Assembly (NCBI GenBank): GCA_947489605.1
Contig: CANLEG010000003.1
Location: forward strand, 1 to 48,786
Reading direction: 5' to 3'
Length of the DNA: 48,786 nt
DNA from: Actinomycetota bacterium
Lineage (GTDB): Bacteria > Actinomycetota > Actinomycetes > Nanopelagicales > Nanopelagicaceae
Positions 1 through 8,261 of this stretch are shown here, piece by piece. Position 1 is the first letter of the stretch. Each line of letters opens with the position of its first letter. The notes under the pieces are model-generated. The model was not told the origin of the DNA and ran no database searches. It saw only the letters and a program-made list of their open reading frames with translations. The translations under genes and the position numbers were made by a program.

Positions 1-117
1 AGAAGTGAGACATCTCGATCAGCAGAATTTTCGGAATTCTTTCGTGATCTTGCCCGCTACCGCGGCATCAAGGCTCTTACTCCTTTGCAACTTAAGGTTG
101 ATCCATTTGTGATTTAG
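1..117 (+). CDS. priA: Primosomal protein N' (PriA), C-terminal fragment
   Basis: An open frame enters from the left edge and ends at TAG 115-117, giving the last 38 residues of a protein that ends in LKVDPFVI. PriA proteins typically finish with a short helix followed by a strand and a V-D-P motif, and the actinobacterial order priA-def-fmt supports the call. PriA is a replication-restart protein; actinobacterial versions often lack helicase motifs, which cannot be checked because only the tail is present. Identification rests mainly on gene order. Confidence 0.6.
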   Translation, partial: RSETSRSAEFSEFFRDLARYRGIKALTPLQLKVDPFVI

Positions 118-138
118 GTAATTTACAGAGGTTTGGAA

Positions 139-144
139 TAGAAT
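139..144 (+). promoter_or_regulatory. Predicted -10 element of leaderless def promoter
   Basis: TAGAAT lies 7 nt before the GTG start of def, so transcription would begin at or next to the start codon. No good ribosome-binding site precedes the GTG. Confidence 0.5.
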
Positions 145-151
145 TGAGCCT

Positions 152-712
152 GTGTCTGTTCAAGAAATAAGGTTATTCGGCGATCCAGTGCTTGCTACTC
201 CTGCGAGCCCAGTTATAACTTTCGATAAAGAACTTCGAAATCTAGTTAAAGATTTAACGGAAACTATGTTGGATGCTCCTGGTGCCGGCCTAGCCGCACC
301 TCAGATAGGTGTTTCTCTGCAAGTATTTGTGTGGAACATCGAAGAGAGTGATGGACACTTAATCAATCCGACTCTGAACTTATCAGCGGAAATGCAAGAC
401 GGTGAAGAGGGTTGTTTGAGTTTCCCAGGTTTAGTTTATGAAACACCACGTGCCTTTCGCGCAGTCGCTAAAGGATTCAATATGCACGGCGAACCCGTAA
501 CCATTGAAGGAAGCGAACTTTTAGCTCGAGTATTTCAACATGAGACCGACCACTTAAATGGAATTGTATTCATAGATCGCTTGCTAGTTGAGGAGCGTAA
601 AATTGCGATGTCGGATATTAGAAATTCGGAATGGTTTGGGAACGCATCAGCAATGGGTCATACGCCAATCGTACGAATTAGCCCGCATCAAACGAATGGA
701 CTGGCACTTTAG
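152..712 (+). CDS. def: Peptide deformylase
   Basis: Removes the formyl group from the N-terminal methionine of new proteins. All three family motifs are present: GAGLAAPQ (residues 44-51), EGCLS (86-90, metal-ligand Cys88) and HETDH (130-134, metal ligands His130 and His134, catalytic Glu131). The 186-residue length is normal. The start is GTG, placed 7 nt after a -10-like TAGAAT, so the mRNA is probably leaderless. The stop codon directly abuts the ATG of fmt, which supplies the opposite activity of formylating Met-tRNA, and the two are almost certainly co-transcribed. No anomalies are seen. Confidence 0.96.
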   Translation: MSVQEIRLFGDPVLATPASPVITFDKELRNLVKDLTETMLDAPGAGLAAPQIGVSLQVFVWNIEESDGHLINPTLNLSAEMQDGEEGCLSFPGLVYETPRAFRAVAKGFNMHGEPVTIEGSELLARVFQHETDHLNGIVFIDRLLVEERKIAMSDIRNSEWFGNASAMGHTPIVRISPHQTNGLAL

Positions 713-1630
713 ATGCAATTATCGATAGCTAGTTCCTCACTTGTAGCAATCCCTATCGTCGAAGCTATTCTGGCGAGCGAACACACCTTAGGATCGATTA
801 TCACCAACCCTGATAAACCAACGGGGCGAGGCAAGAAGATTGAAGCGAACGAATTGGCGCAATGGGCCGAAGAAAAAGGTCTCGAGATTTCTAAACCTGC
901 CGACACTTCAGAACTGAACCGACACTTACTTTCATCGCAACCACAATTAATTATTACCTGCGCATACGGCAGGTTGATTCCAGTCGAGCTTCTGCACGGA
1001 CCAAGATTTGGATGGGTTAATTTGCACTTCTCTATTCTGCCAAAATTGCGGGGCGCAGCTCCAGTGCAGTGGGCAATTCTCAATGGCGAAACTACAACTG
1101 GTTACACGATATTTAAATTGGATAAAGGAATGGATACTGGTCCGGTCTACGTATCCAAGGAAGTGAATATCAACGAAAGTGATACAACACCGATCCTCTT
1201 GGAAAAGTTAGCAGTGTTGGCTATTCCTGATGTACTCGATTTGATTTCAAAAATTGGTAGGACGAAGGCAACGCCGCAACCCCTTTCAGGCGCAACTTTT
1301 GCTCCAAAAATTTCAAAAGAAATGGCTCGCATTGATTGGAAAAATCCAACTGAAACAATCCTGCGTCAGGACCGCGCACTTTCGGATAACCCAGGAATCT
1401 GGAGCAATTTCAACGGTGAACGGATTTCTATCTTCAACTTAAAGGAAGTTATTGTCGCTAATGGACTTGAATCTCCGGGAGATATTGAATTCGTAGGCGA
1501 GCAACTATTGGTAAGAACTTCGGACAGTGTTGTTGAGATAGGGGAGGTAACTCCTGCAGGTAAGAAACGTATGAGCGGTGCCGATTTTGCCCGGGGCGCA
1601 AGGTTGACCGTGGGTTCCAAGTTTGAGTAG
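713..1630 (+). CDS. fmt: Methionyl-tRNA formyltransferase
   Basis: Transfers a formyl group from 10-formyl-tetrahydrofolate to initiator Met-tRNA. The N-terminal formyltransferase domain holds the catalytic residues Asn103 and His105 within VNLHFSILP and Asp141 within KGMDTGPV. The RGAAP segment (113-117) follows, and a C-terminal OB-like domain fills the remainder of the 305 residues. The ATG begins at the base after the def stop, implying translational coupling. The 3' end overlaps the start of rsmB by 8 nt, extending the same operon. Confidence 0.96.
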   Translation: MQLSIASSSLVAIPIVEAILASEHTLGSIITNPDKPTGRGKKIEANELAQWAEEKGLEISKPADTSELNRHLLSSQPQLIITCAYGRLIPVELLHGPRFGWVNLHFSILPKLRGAAPVQWAILNGETTTGYTIFKLDKGMDTGPVYVSKEVNINESDTTPILLEKLAVLAIPDVLDLISKIGRTKATPQPLSGATFAPKISKEMARIDWKNPTETILRQDRALSDNPGIWSNFNGERISIFNLKEVIVANGLESPGDIEFVGEQLLVRTSDSVVEIGEVTPAGKKRMSGADFARGARLTVGSKFE

Positions 1631-2978
1631 TAAACCTTTCGGAAAGCCAAAACCAGGGGCGGCAAGATTAGTTGCATACGATTTGGTCAGTCAGGTTAAT
1701 AGAGGTGGCGCATTTGCAAATTTACGGCTACCAGAACTACTAGATAATTCAAACCTAGATCTACGCGACAGGTCATTTGTTACCGAGCTTGCATATGGCA
1801 CATTGCGAATGCAAGGCAAGCATGATTATGCAATTTCAAAGAAAGCTGATCGACCTATCGAAGAGTTAGATGAAAAGATTGTGGATCTGCTTCGAATTGG
1901 CATTCATCAAATATTTGAAATGCGGGTTTCTGTTCACGCGGCCGTAGGAGAAACTGTTGAAGTAGCTAGAGCTGTAGCGGGTGAATCAAAGGCTACGTAT
2001 ATAAATGCAGTTCTTCGATCGATTTCAGCTGATCTAGATATCTACAATGATTTGGAATCTAACGCGAATATTTCAGATCTTGAAAAACTTTCAATTCTTT
2101 ACTCCCACCCGATTTGGATTATCACTGCATATTATGATCAACTTAAAGACTGGGATGCGGTAACCGATTTGCTTCGACAAAATAACATCCCCGTAGCCCC
2201 ACATATAGTTTCTTGGCCTGGCAAGTCAACGGTATCTGAAATTCTAGAAACCGGGGGAGAGAAACTTGCAATTGGGACTTACTCGGTGATGTCCAACCAT
2301 TTGCCAAACGAATATCCTGCTATCAAAGACAAGCGAGCTGGAATTCAAGACATGGGATCGCAATTAGTCTCGGAAATATTTTTTGCTACAAAGAACAATG
2401 CTCCGCAAAAATGGCTCGACCTTTGTGCTGGCCCTGGTGGAAAAGCAGCTCTGCTACATAACTTATTGCAGGTTGAGAAACCGAACGATGGATTTCTTGC
2501 AAATGAACCAACACTGCATCGTGCCGAACTAGTAGCAAGAGTCGTTCCAAAAAATAAGATTGTCTCTTTCGATGGCCGAGATGTTGCTAGTTTCAAAGAA
2601 ACTTATGATCGAATCCTCATAGATGCGCCTTGCTCTGGCCTTGGAGCCCTACGTCGCCGACCGGAAGCTAGATGGCGCAGGAGTATTAACGATCTTAAGG
2701 AACTTCTTCCCTTGCAACGTGAATTGATCGACGCGGCTTATCAAATGTTAAACCCTGGAGGCATCATTGGGTTTGTAACTTGTTCGCCGTTATTGGCTGA
2801 GACGAAGAGTCAGGTGTTAGACGCAAAGTTCCGCCACAAGGACTTGAGCATTCTAGATATCTCAAAATTTTCACCCTCTGGGCAGACCGGCGTCAGTGAA
2901 GATGGAACCATGCAGTTATGGACACATTTAGATGGTTCTGATTCGATGTTCATGGCGTTGCTTCAAAAATCTGCATAG
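1623..2978 (+). CDS. rsmB: 16S rRNA (cytosine-967-C5)-methyltransferase RsmB
   Basis: A 451-residue protein with a NusB-like RNA-binding domain at the N-terminus (about residues 10-150) and a Rossmann methyltransferase domain at the C-terminus. SAM motif I is LDLCAGPGGK (265-274). The two cysteines of the m5C mechanism are in DAPCSG (Cys337) and VTCS (Cys387). It is predicted to methylate C967 of 16S rRNA. The TTG start overlaps the end of fmt by 8 nt, and the def-fmt-rsmB-rpe order is widely conserved. The NusB-like domain favours RsmB over other m5C methyltransferases. Confidence 0.93.
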   Translation: MSSKPFGKPKPGAARLVAYDLVSQVNRGGAFANLRLPELLDNSNLDLRDRSFVTELAYGTLRMQGKHDYAISKKADRPIEELDEKIVDLLRIGIHQIFEMRVSVHAAVGETVEVARAVAGESKATYINAVLRSISADLDIYNDLESNANISDLEKLSILYSHPIWIITAYYDQLKDWDAVTDLLRQNNIPVAPHIVSWPGKSTVSEILETGGEKLAIGTYSVMSNHLPNEYPAIKDKRAGIQDMGSQLVSEIFFATKNNAPQKWLDLCAGPGGKAALLHNLLQVEKPNDGFLANEPTLHRAELVARVVPKNKIVSFDGRDVASFKETYDRILIDAPCSGLGALRRRPEARWRRSINDLKELLPLQRELIDAAYQMLNPGGIIGFVTCSPLLAETKSQVLDAKFRHKDLSILDISKFSPSGQTGVSEDGTMQLWTHLDGSDSMFMALLQKSA

Positions 2979-3025
2979 TAAATGAAATAGAATCTAATCA
3001 ACGTATTTGACTGGGGGATTGCAAA

Positions 3026-3697
3026 GTGATTCGAATCTGCCCAAGTATTTTGAATGCAGACCGCAGCAATCTGGGTTCAGAGATTTCTAGAATTGCCAAG
3101 CAATCCGATCTTCTCCACCTCGATGTGATGGACAATGTTTTTGTCCCTAATCAGACCTTCACACTCGCTGAAAGTCAGAAAATTATTGCCGAATCAGCGC
3201 TGCCAGTCGATACACATTTGATGATTGCAGATCCCGATGAACAAGCGCATTTGTACGCGAAGGCAGGTTCAAAAAGCGTGACTTTTCATTTTGAGGCGAG
3301 TAAGGCACCAGGTGCCACAATCGCAAGGATTGCAACCGATGGGGCAAGAGTTGGTGTCGCTCTAAAGCCAACAACGCCATTTCACGTGATTGCGCCGTTT
3401 TTGGAAGATATCGACATGTTGTTGATCATGACAGTGGAGCCAGGATTCGGTGGCCAGAGCTTTATGACCGATATGTTGCCAAAGATTCAAGAGGCCCGAA
3501 CCGAAATTGATGCACATCACTTTGGCAAGATCTGGCTACAAGTTGATGGTGGAATCTCATTGGAGACAATCGCTCTGGCGCGATCTGCAGGGGCAGACAC
3601 TTTCGTTGCAGGAAGCGCAGTATTTAAAGCAGATATTCCAGGTGTAATGGTTGATCAATTACGGGCGTTAGCTGAAAATACCAAACCTAGTCAGTGA
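3026..3697 (+). CDS. rpe: Ribulose-phosphate 3-epimerase
   Basis: Interconverts ribulose 5-phosphate and xylulose 5-phosphate in the pentose phosphate pathway. The 223-residue TIM barrel shows the typical start ICPSILNAD, the metal-binding HLDVMD segment, LMI at the end of a following strand, the phosphate-binding VEPGFGGQSF, and a second catalytic region VDGGIS. The GTG start has a strong ribosome-binding site (GGGGGA, 8 nt upstream). A TAGAAT hexamer at 2988-2993 could be its own -10 element, although the gene also sits 47 nt downstream of rsmB in the same direction. Confidence 0.95.
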   Translation: MIRICPSILNADRSNLGSEISRIAKQSDLLHLDVMDNVFVPNQTFTLAESQKIIAESALPVDTHLMIADPDEQAHLYAKAGSKSVTFHFEASKAPGATIARIATDGARVGVALKPTTPFHVIAPFLEDIDMLLIMTVEPGFGGQSFMTDMLPKIQEARTEIDAHHFGKIWLQVDGGISLETIALARSAGADTFVAGSAVFKADIPGVMVDQLRALAENTKPSQ

Positions 3698-3706
3698 TAT
3701 TTAGGT

Positions 3707-3712
3707 TAAAAT
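3707..3712 (+). promoter_or_regulatory. Predicted -10 element of leaderless hisE promoter
   Basis: TAAAAT is followed by 6 nt and then the ATG of hisE. The near-consensus hexamer and the lack of a Shine-Dalgarno sequence indicate a leaderless transcript for hisE-hisG. Confidence 0.5.
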
Positions 3713-3718
3713 TCACCA

Positions 3719-3982
3719 ATGAAGAACTTCGAATCGTTATGGCTGGAATTAAATCAATTGGCACTTTCTAAGCCAGAAGGTTCGTCCACGGTTCGAGAAC
3801 TTGAATTGGGCGTTCACGCCATTGGAAAGAAGATCATCGAAGAAGCAGGAGAAGTTTGGATAGCTGCTGAATACCAGAGTGATTCAGAGTTAGCTCTCGA
3901 AATTAGTCAATTGCTTTACCACCTACAAGTTCTAATGATTGCTCGTAACATCAAATTAGACGACGTCTATAAGAATCTATAG
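3719..3982 (+). CDS. hisE: Phosphoribosyl-ATP pyrophosphatase
   Basis: Hydrolyses phosphoribosyl-ATP to phosphoribosyl-AMP, the second step of histidine synthesis. The 87-residue all-alpha protein belongs to the MazG-like superfamily. Acidic metal-binding residues occur in [10 protein letters not shown] (about residues 37-46) and in the following [18 protein letters not shown]. It is separate from HisI here, as usual in actinobacteria. It is 12 nt upstream of hisG in a two-gene his operon; no other his genes lie in the window. Confidence 0.95.
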   Translation: MKNFESLWLELNQLALSKPEGSSTVRELELGVHAIGKKIIEEAGEVWIAAEYQSDSELALEISQLLYHLQVLMIARNIKLDDVYKNL

Positions 3983-3994
3983 TTAGGAAAACAA

Positions 3995-4843
3995 TTGACT
4001 TTAAAGATTGCAGTACCAAATAAGGGCTCGTTAGCTGAAAGTTCTGCGCTAATGTTAAAGGAAGCGGGTTATAGACAACGCAATGATCTACGGGATTTAG
4101 TATTTATTGATCCTGAGAATCAAGTGGAGTTCTATTATCTACGTCCCAGGGATATTGCGGTCTATGTCGGAAGCGGCGAACTTGAGGCAGGAATTACCGG
4201 GCGAGATTTACTTTTAGATTCTGGTGCACCTGCGAGTGAAGTCCTACCGCTAGATTTTGGGCGAAGTACATTTCGTTTTGCGGGTCCTGGTGAGAAGAAA
4301 TTTACCGAAAAAGATCTTGCTGGTAAGCGAATAGCCACTGCATATCCAGGTCTCTTAGAAAGCTTCCTTGACTCTAAAAATTTAAAGGCCACTATCGTTA
4401 AATTGGACGGCGCAGTAGAAAGTTCCATCCGCCTTGGCGTTGCTGATGTTATTGCGGATGTTGTATCAACTGGGGGAACGCTTAGAGCGGCAGGATTGAG
4501 TATTTTCGGAGAAGTTCTTTTAGAAAGTGAAGCCATTCTGGTAACTAGAAACGGAAAAACCATCTCGCCGGCGATTGAAACATTGATCCGTAGATTAAAT
4601 GGCGTAGTGATTGCGCGTCAGTATGTGTTGGTTGATTACGACGTAGAAAATGTAAATTTGGAGAAAGCTTGTGCACTAACTCCAGGTATTGAATCGCCGA
4701 CCATCTCACCACTGCAGAAGAGTGGTTGGAATGCAGTGCGAGCTATGGTTAAACGCTCCGAGATAAATCGTATTATGGATGAACTGTGGCAAGTTGGAGC
4801 ACGTGGAATTTTAGTAACTGATATTCACGCCTGTCGTCTTTAA
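3995..4843 (+). CDS. hisG: ATP phosphoribosyltransferase, long form
   Basis: Catalyses the first committed step of histidine synthesis, joining ATP and PRPP. At 282 residues it is the long HisG with a C-terminal ACT-like regulatory domain, so histidine feedback inhibition is expected. Recognisable segments are the start KIAVPNKGSL, AGITGRDLL, the PRPP-binding stretch around VADVIADVVSTGGTLR, and the terminal GARGILVTDIHACRL. The TTG start is set by an AGGA ribosome-binding site about 7 nt upstream. The gene ends 2 nt from the end of convergent serB. Confidence 0.95.
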   Translation: MTLKIAVPNKGSLAESSALMLKEAGYRQRNDLRDLVFIDPENQVEFYYLRPRDIAVYVGSGELEAGITGRDLLLDSGAPASEVLPLDFGRSTFRFAGPGEKKFTEKDLAGKRIATAYPGLLESFLDSKNLKATIVKLDGAVESSIRLGVADVIADVVSTGGTLRAAGLSIFGEVLLESEAILVTRNGKTISPAIETLIRRLNGVVIARQYVLVDYDVENVNLEKACALTPGIESPTISPLQKSGWNAVRAMVKRSEINRIMDELWQVGARGILVTDIHACRL

Positions 4844-4845
4844 AC

Positions 4846-6060
4846 TTAGTTGATTCGGTCTGCGCTCTCTATTTCACCACGGGTTATTCCCATTAGATAA
4901 AGAACTGAATCCAAATATGGTGAATTAATTGAACTATCTGCAGCTGCCCGAACTGCAGGCTTAGCGTTGAAGGCTATGCCCAATCCTGCAATTTCTAACA
5001 TTCCTAGATCGTTGGCACCATCACCGATAGCAATTGTTTGGGCTAAGCCAACACCCTCTTTATCGGCGAAATCTCGCAGCGCATTCGCTTTTGCGTCTCG
5101 ATCAATTATTGCACCGGTTATTGCACCGGTAAGTTTTCCATCTTTGATTTCGAGTTTGTTAGCACGGTAGTAATCGATGTTCAGCTCGTTTAGCAATGGT
5201 TCGATAACATCCAAAAATCCACCAGAAACAACACCTACTTTATGACCAAGGCGATGGAGAGTGCGGATTAAAGTACGCGCACCTGGAGTGAGAGTTATTT
5301 CGTCCTTGACCTCGTTTAGAATTGCGATATCAGCCCCTGCCAATAAAGCTACGCGCTCTTTCAGGGATGTGCTGAAATCAATTTCACCGCGCATCGCGCG
5401 ATCTGTAATTGCTACAACTTTAGCTCCAACACCAAATTTCGCGGCAATTAGGTCAATCACTTCTTCTTGAATGAGCGTGGAATCCATGTCCAGAAGAACA
5501 ATGCGTTTGGCACGTCGAGTAAGTCCACTTTGCTCCACAGCGATATCTATTCCGTTTGCTTGCGCGATTTCGGCAAGTTCTCGTTGGATTATCTTTAGAT
5601 CGCCTTCATCCAAACTTAAGGAGACTTCAAACTCAATTGCCGTGAGTGGATAAGACGCCGTGCGATGAATTCGATCTATATTTCCACCTCGAGCTGCAAT
5701 TTTCGCAGCTAGGGCGCCGATGCCCGCAGGGCGTAAATTTTGCGAGAGCGCCACAATATGTAAATTTGCATTTGAATTTTCGTTTTTGGCTTGATCTGTG
5801 AAATCTATAGCGAGATCTAACCCGAGTCTTTTAGTTGTATCCAGTAAATCTGATTCGATCGCAGCGGCATGAGCAGGATCCAGTGAGATCAGAGTTGTCA
5901 GGATTAATCGCCCACGAATGAGAACCTGTTCGATATCTAAAATCGTTACTGCGAATGGTTCAAGGGTGGCAAACAAAGCCTGCGTAACCCCAGGCGCATC
6001 AACGCCTGAAATTAGAATTAACCCAGTGTGTTCTAGCTTCTCAAACTTATCTTGACTCAC
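4846..6060 (-). CDS. serB: Phosphoserine phosphatase with N-terminal ACT domains
   Basis: Final step of serine synthesis, dephosphorylating phosphoserine. The C-terminal half is a HAD-family phosphatase: motif I DMDSTL starts at residue 191, with nucleophile Asp191 and acid/base Asp193. GVVSGGF follows, then GDGANDLGM as motif III. The first 170 or so residues form two ACT-like domains, matching the roughly 400-residue SerB2 type of mycobacteria, where these domains bind amino acids. The GTG start follows a TAATCT -10 element by 6 nt. It is divergent from the ABC ATPase gene, a neighbour also found in mycobacteria. Confidence 0.94.
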   Translation of the reverse strand: MSQDKFEKLEHTGLILISGVDAPGVTQALFATLEPFAVTILDIEQVLIRGRLILTTLISLDPAHAAAIESDLLDTTKRLGLDLAIDFTDQAKNENSNANLHIVALSQNLRPAGIGALAAKIAARGGNIDRIHRTASYPLTAIEFEVSLSLDEGDLKIIQRELAEIAQANGIDIAVEQSGLTRRAKRIVLLDMDSTLIQEEVIDLIAAKFGVGAKVVAITDRAMRGEIDFSTSLKERVALLAGADIAILNEVKDEITLTPGARTLIRTLHRLGHKVGVVSGGFLDVIEPLLNELNIDYYRANKLEIKDGKLTGAITGAIIDRDAKANALRDFADKEGVGLAQTIAIGDGANDLGMLEIAGLGIAFNAKPAVRAAADSSINSPYLDSVLYLMGITRGEIESADRIN

Positions 6061-6066
6061 TCGCCT

Positions 6067-6072
6067 AGATTA
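6067..6072 (-). promoter_or_regulatory. Predicted -10 element of leaderless serB promoter
   Basis: Read on the - strand, TAATCT is followed by 6 nt (AGGCGA) and the GTG of serB. It shares a 59-nt divergent region with the ABC ATPase promoter. Confidence 0.5.
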
Positions 6073-6106
6073 GCGGTTTGTAGCGTTAAGCCGCGTCGCT
6101 TACAGG

Positions 6107-6112
6107 TATCTT
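6107..6112 (+). promoter_or_regulatory. Predicted -10 element of leaderless ABC ATPase promoter
   Basis: TATCTT is followed by 7 nt and the GTG start at 6120. No ribosome-binding site is visible. Confidence 0.45.
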
Positions 6113-6119
6113 TACGCCT

Positions 6120-6905
6120 GTGATTCCAGTTCTGCACCTAAAAAATGTTTCGGTTGTTCGCGAGGGCAAAACAATTTTAGGCCCTCTCGATTGGGCAGTT
6201 AACGAGAACGAACGGTGGGTAATTCTGGGACCAAATGGTGCTGGTAAATCAACTCTTTTCTCACTTTGCTCGAGTCAGATTCACCCTACAAGTGGTTCAG
6301 TAGAAATTCTTGGCGCAAGGCTTGGTGCTGTTGATGTTTTTGAACTCCGTCCTCGAATTGGATTTATGGGTTCGACGCTTTTAAATTTGTTTCCAGAAGA
6401 TGAAAAAGTAATCGACATAGTTTTAACAGCGGCTTACGCAATGTTAGGTAGATGGAATGAGAATTACGAGCTTTGGGATGAATCTAGGGCGCAGGGTTTA
6501 CTCACAACACTTGGCGTTCGAGAGTTGGCGAATAGAAAGTTCTTTACCCTTAGTGAGGGCGAAAAGAAGCGAACACTAATCGCACGAGCGCTCATGGCCG
6601 ATCCAGAAATCTTATTGCTCGATGAACCAGCTTCTGGGTTAGATTTAGGAGGGCGTGAGGATTTGTTGACGAGATTTGACTTGCTCGCAAAGGATCCAAA
6701 CGCGCCTGCGACTCTGATGATTACGCATCACATAGAAGAGATTCCGGCAGGGTCGACTCATGCACTACTTTTGAAATCAGGTGCGATAGTTGCAACTGGT
6801 GAAATTGCTACGGTTATAACCTCAGAGAATTTGAGCAGTGCTTACGATATGTCTATAAGCGTAACAATGCAGAATAATCGATATTCGGCAAACGCACTTA
6901 ATTAG
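6120..6905 (+). CDS. ABC transporter ATP-binding protein
   Basis: A single ATP-binding cassette of 261 residues. Walker A is GPNGAGKST (37-45), the signature motif is the variant LSEGEKK (144-150), Walker B ends in LLLDEP (165-170), and the switch histidine lies in MITHH. No permease or binding protein is nearby, so its partner and substrate cannot be named. A solitary ATPase beside serB is also found in mycobacteria (Rv3041c-serB2), so the pairing is old, but the function remains unknown. The stop codon abuts the ATG of ung. Confidence 0.85.
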   Translation: MIPVLHLKNVSVVREGKTILGPLDWAVNENERWVILGPNGAGKSTLFSLCSSQIHPTSGSVEILGARLGAVDVFELRPRIGFMGSTLLNLFPEDEKVIDIVLTAAYAMLGRWNENYELWDESRAQGLLTTLGVRELANRKFFTLSEGEKKRTLIARALMADPEILLLDEPASGLDLGGREDLLTRFDLLAKDPNAPATLMITHHIEEIPAGSTHALLLKSGAIVATGEIATVITSENLSSAYDMSISVTMQNNRYSANALN

Positions 6906-7535
6906 ATGCTTTTCGAACTTCTACCGAAGCAATGGCAAGAGGCGCTTCCTTCTTCGAAACAGATACTAAATGAAATAGAGCTATCAGGGAGATATATTCC
7001 CGAGAGCTCAAAAATATTTGCAGCATTTAATCTTCCAATAGCCCAGATAAAGATCTGCATTATTGGTCAAGATCCCTATCCAAACCCAGAGCACGCTATG
7101 GGATTGTCATTTAGTATTCCAAATTCAATTACGAAATTTCCTCCAACGCTCCGGAATATTTTGAAGGAGGTCGAGTCTGATATTGGCTCGGTAATTGAGA
7201 GCGGCGATTTAACTAAATGGCAGAGTAACGGCGTAATGCTTCTGAATAGAGTGCTAACAACCACACCAAACATTAGCGCCGGTCATAAAAATATCGGTTG
7301 GCAGAAATTTACCGACGAAGTTGTCCGATATCTGGGGGAACGGCCAATCGTTTTCATTCTTTGGGGAAATAGCGCAGCCGAACTGGCAAAATTCATCCCG
7401 AAGAGCAATTTAATTCAGAGCGTTCATCCAAGTCCGCTATCTGCTTATCGTGGATTTTTTGGTTCCAAGCCGTTCTCTCGTAGTAACGAGAAGCTCCGCA
7501 AATTAGGAATTACTGAGATGGTCTGGAAAATCTAG
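6906..7535 (+). CDS. ung: Uracil-DNA glycosylase, family 1
   Basis: Excises uracil from DNA as the first step of base excision repair. The water-activating motif is GQDPYP (54-59) with Asp56; family 1 usually has GQDPYH, but Pro at the last position is common in actinobacteria. The DNA-intercalation motif is HPSPLSAYRGFFG with catalytic His174. The 209-residue length is slightly short of the usual 220-230 but no domain is missing. It begins right after the ABC ATPase stop, and its 3' end overlaps the convergent membrane-protein gene by 26 nt. Confidence 0.95.
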   Translation: MLFELLPKQWQEALPSSKQILNEIELSGRYIPESSKIFAAFNLPIAQIKICIIGQDPYPNPEHAMGLSFSIPNSITKFPPTLRNILKEVESDIGSVIESGDLTKWQSNGVMLLNRVLTTTPNISAGHKNIGWQKFTDEVVRYLGERPIVFILWGNSAAELAKFIPKSNLIQSVHPSPLSAYRGFFGSKPFSRSNEKLRKLGITEMVWKI

Positions 7536-8199
7536 TGACAATGTTCAAGCTAGTCGCGATCGAATTTCCGATGAACAGCGCAAACATTGCGGTGCCGATT
7601 CCAACAGAACCACCTAAGAGAGCACCAATGATTAAAATAGTAACTTCGATGGAGAGTCGAACTCGTGCGATTCTGATGCCTGTCTTATTGTGGATTGAAG
7701 TCATCAAACCATCGCGGGGACCAGGTCCTAGGCCGCAAGTTATATAAAGAGCAGATCCCATACCAACTAGGCCGATTCCGATTAGAACGTAAAGCATCTG
7801 CACCAGGATATTCATCTCGATTTTTGGAATGTGGTCAACTCCAACCTGGATAAAGACTGCAATTAACGCGATGTTTGCGAGTGTGCCAAAACCTGGACGC
7901 TCTTTCAGCGGTATCCAAAGTAGTAGAACTGCAATGCTCGTAATTGCTGTTGCTTCACCGACTGACAACGGAGTGCGCAAAGAAAGTCCCTGCGCAAAAA
8001 CTGACCAAGGGGAGTTGCCGATTGTTGACTGAATCAAGAGCGCGTCACCGATACCAAATATTGCGAGACCGAAAAACAAGATTGGTAAGTTTTTTAGATT
8101 CACTGACCAGCGCGAGGTCGCGGTCCAAGGGGTTTTGGGAATAGTTCTATGCGGCTTAAGAAATCGACCAATTTCCGCTAAATAGGTTGGCAATTTCAC
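7510..8199 (-). CDS. YczE/YyaS/YitT-family membrane protein
   Basis: A 229-residue integral membrane protein with about five hydrophobic segments starting near residue 38. The segments GLAIFGIGDALLIQ, IGNSPWSVFAQGLS and GLGPGPRDGLMT are characteristic of the YczE/YitT family, whose function is not established. The GTG start follows a TAGACT -10 element by 6 nt. The 3' end overlaps the end of ung by 26 nt on the opposite strand. The family call is good; no substrate can be assigned. Confidence 0.8.
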   Translation of the reverse strand: MKLPTYLAEIGRFLKPHRTIPKTPWTATSRWSVNLKNLPILFFGLAIFGIGDALLIQSTIGNSPWSVFAQGLSLRTPLSVGEATAITSIAVLLLWIPLKERPGFGTLANIALIAVFIQVGVDHIPKIEMNILVQMLYVLIGIGLVGMGSALYITCGLGPGPRDGLMTSIHNKTGIRIARVRLSIEVTILIIGALLGGSVGIGTAMFALFIGNSIATSLNIVTRFSRPSQ

Positions 8200-8205
8200 T
8201 GTTAG

Positions 8206-8211
8206 AGTCTA
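8206..8211 (-). promoter_or_regulatory. Predicted -10 element of leaderless promoter for the YczE-like gene
   Basis: On the - strand TAGACT is followed by 6 nt (CTAACA) and the GTG start at 8199. Confidence 0.45.
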
Positions 8212-8261
8212 CCGATTCGACCGGAGGTTTGGGCAATGCATGTAGGGTATTTAGGATCGGT

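Noticed and set aside
709-1083. A 124-codon frame on the - strand within fmt
   Set aside because: Fully inside the well-supported fmt gene and low-complexity antisense composition.
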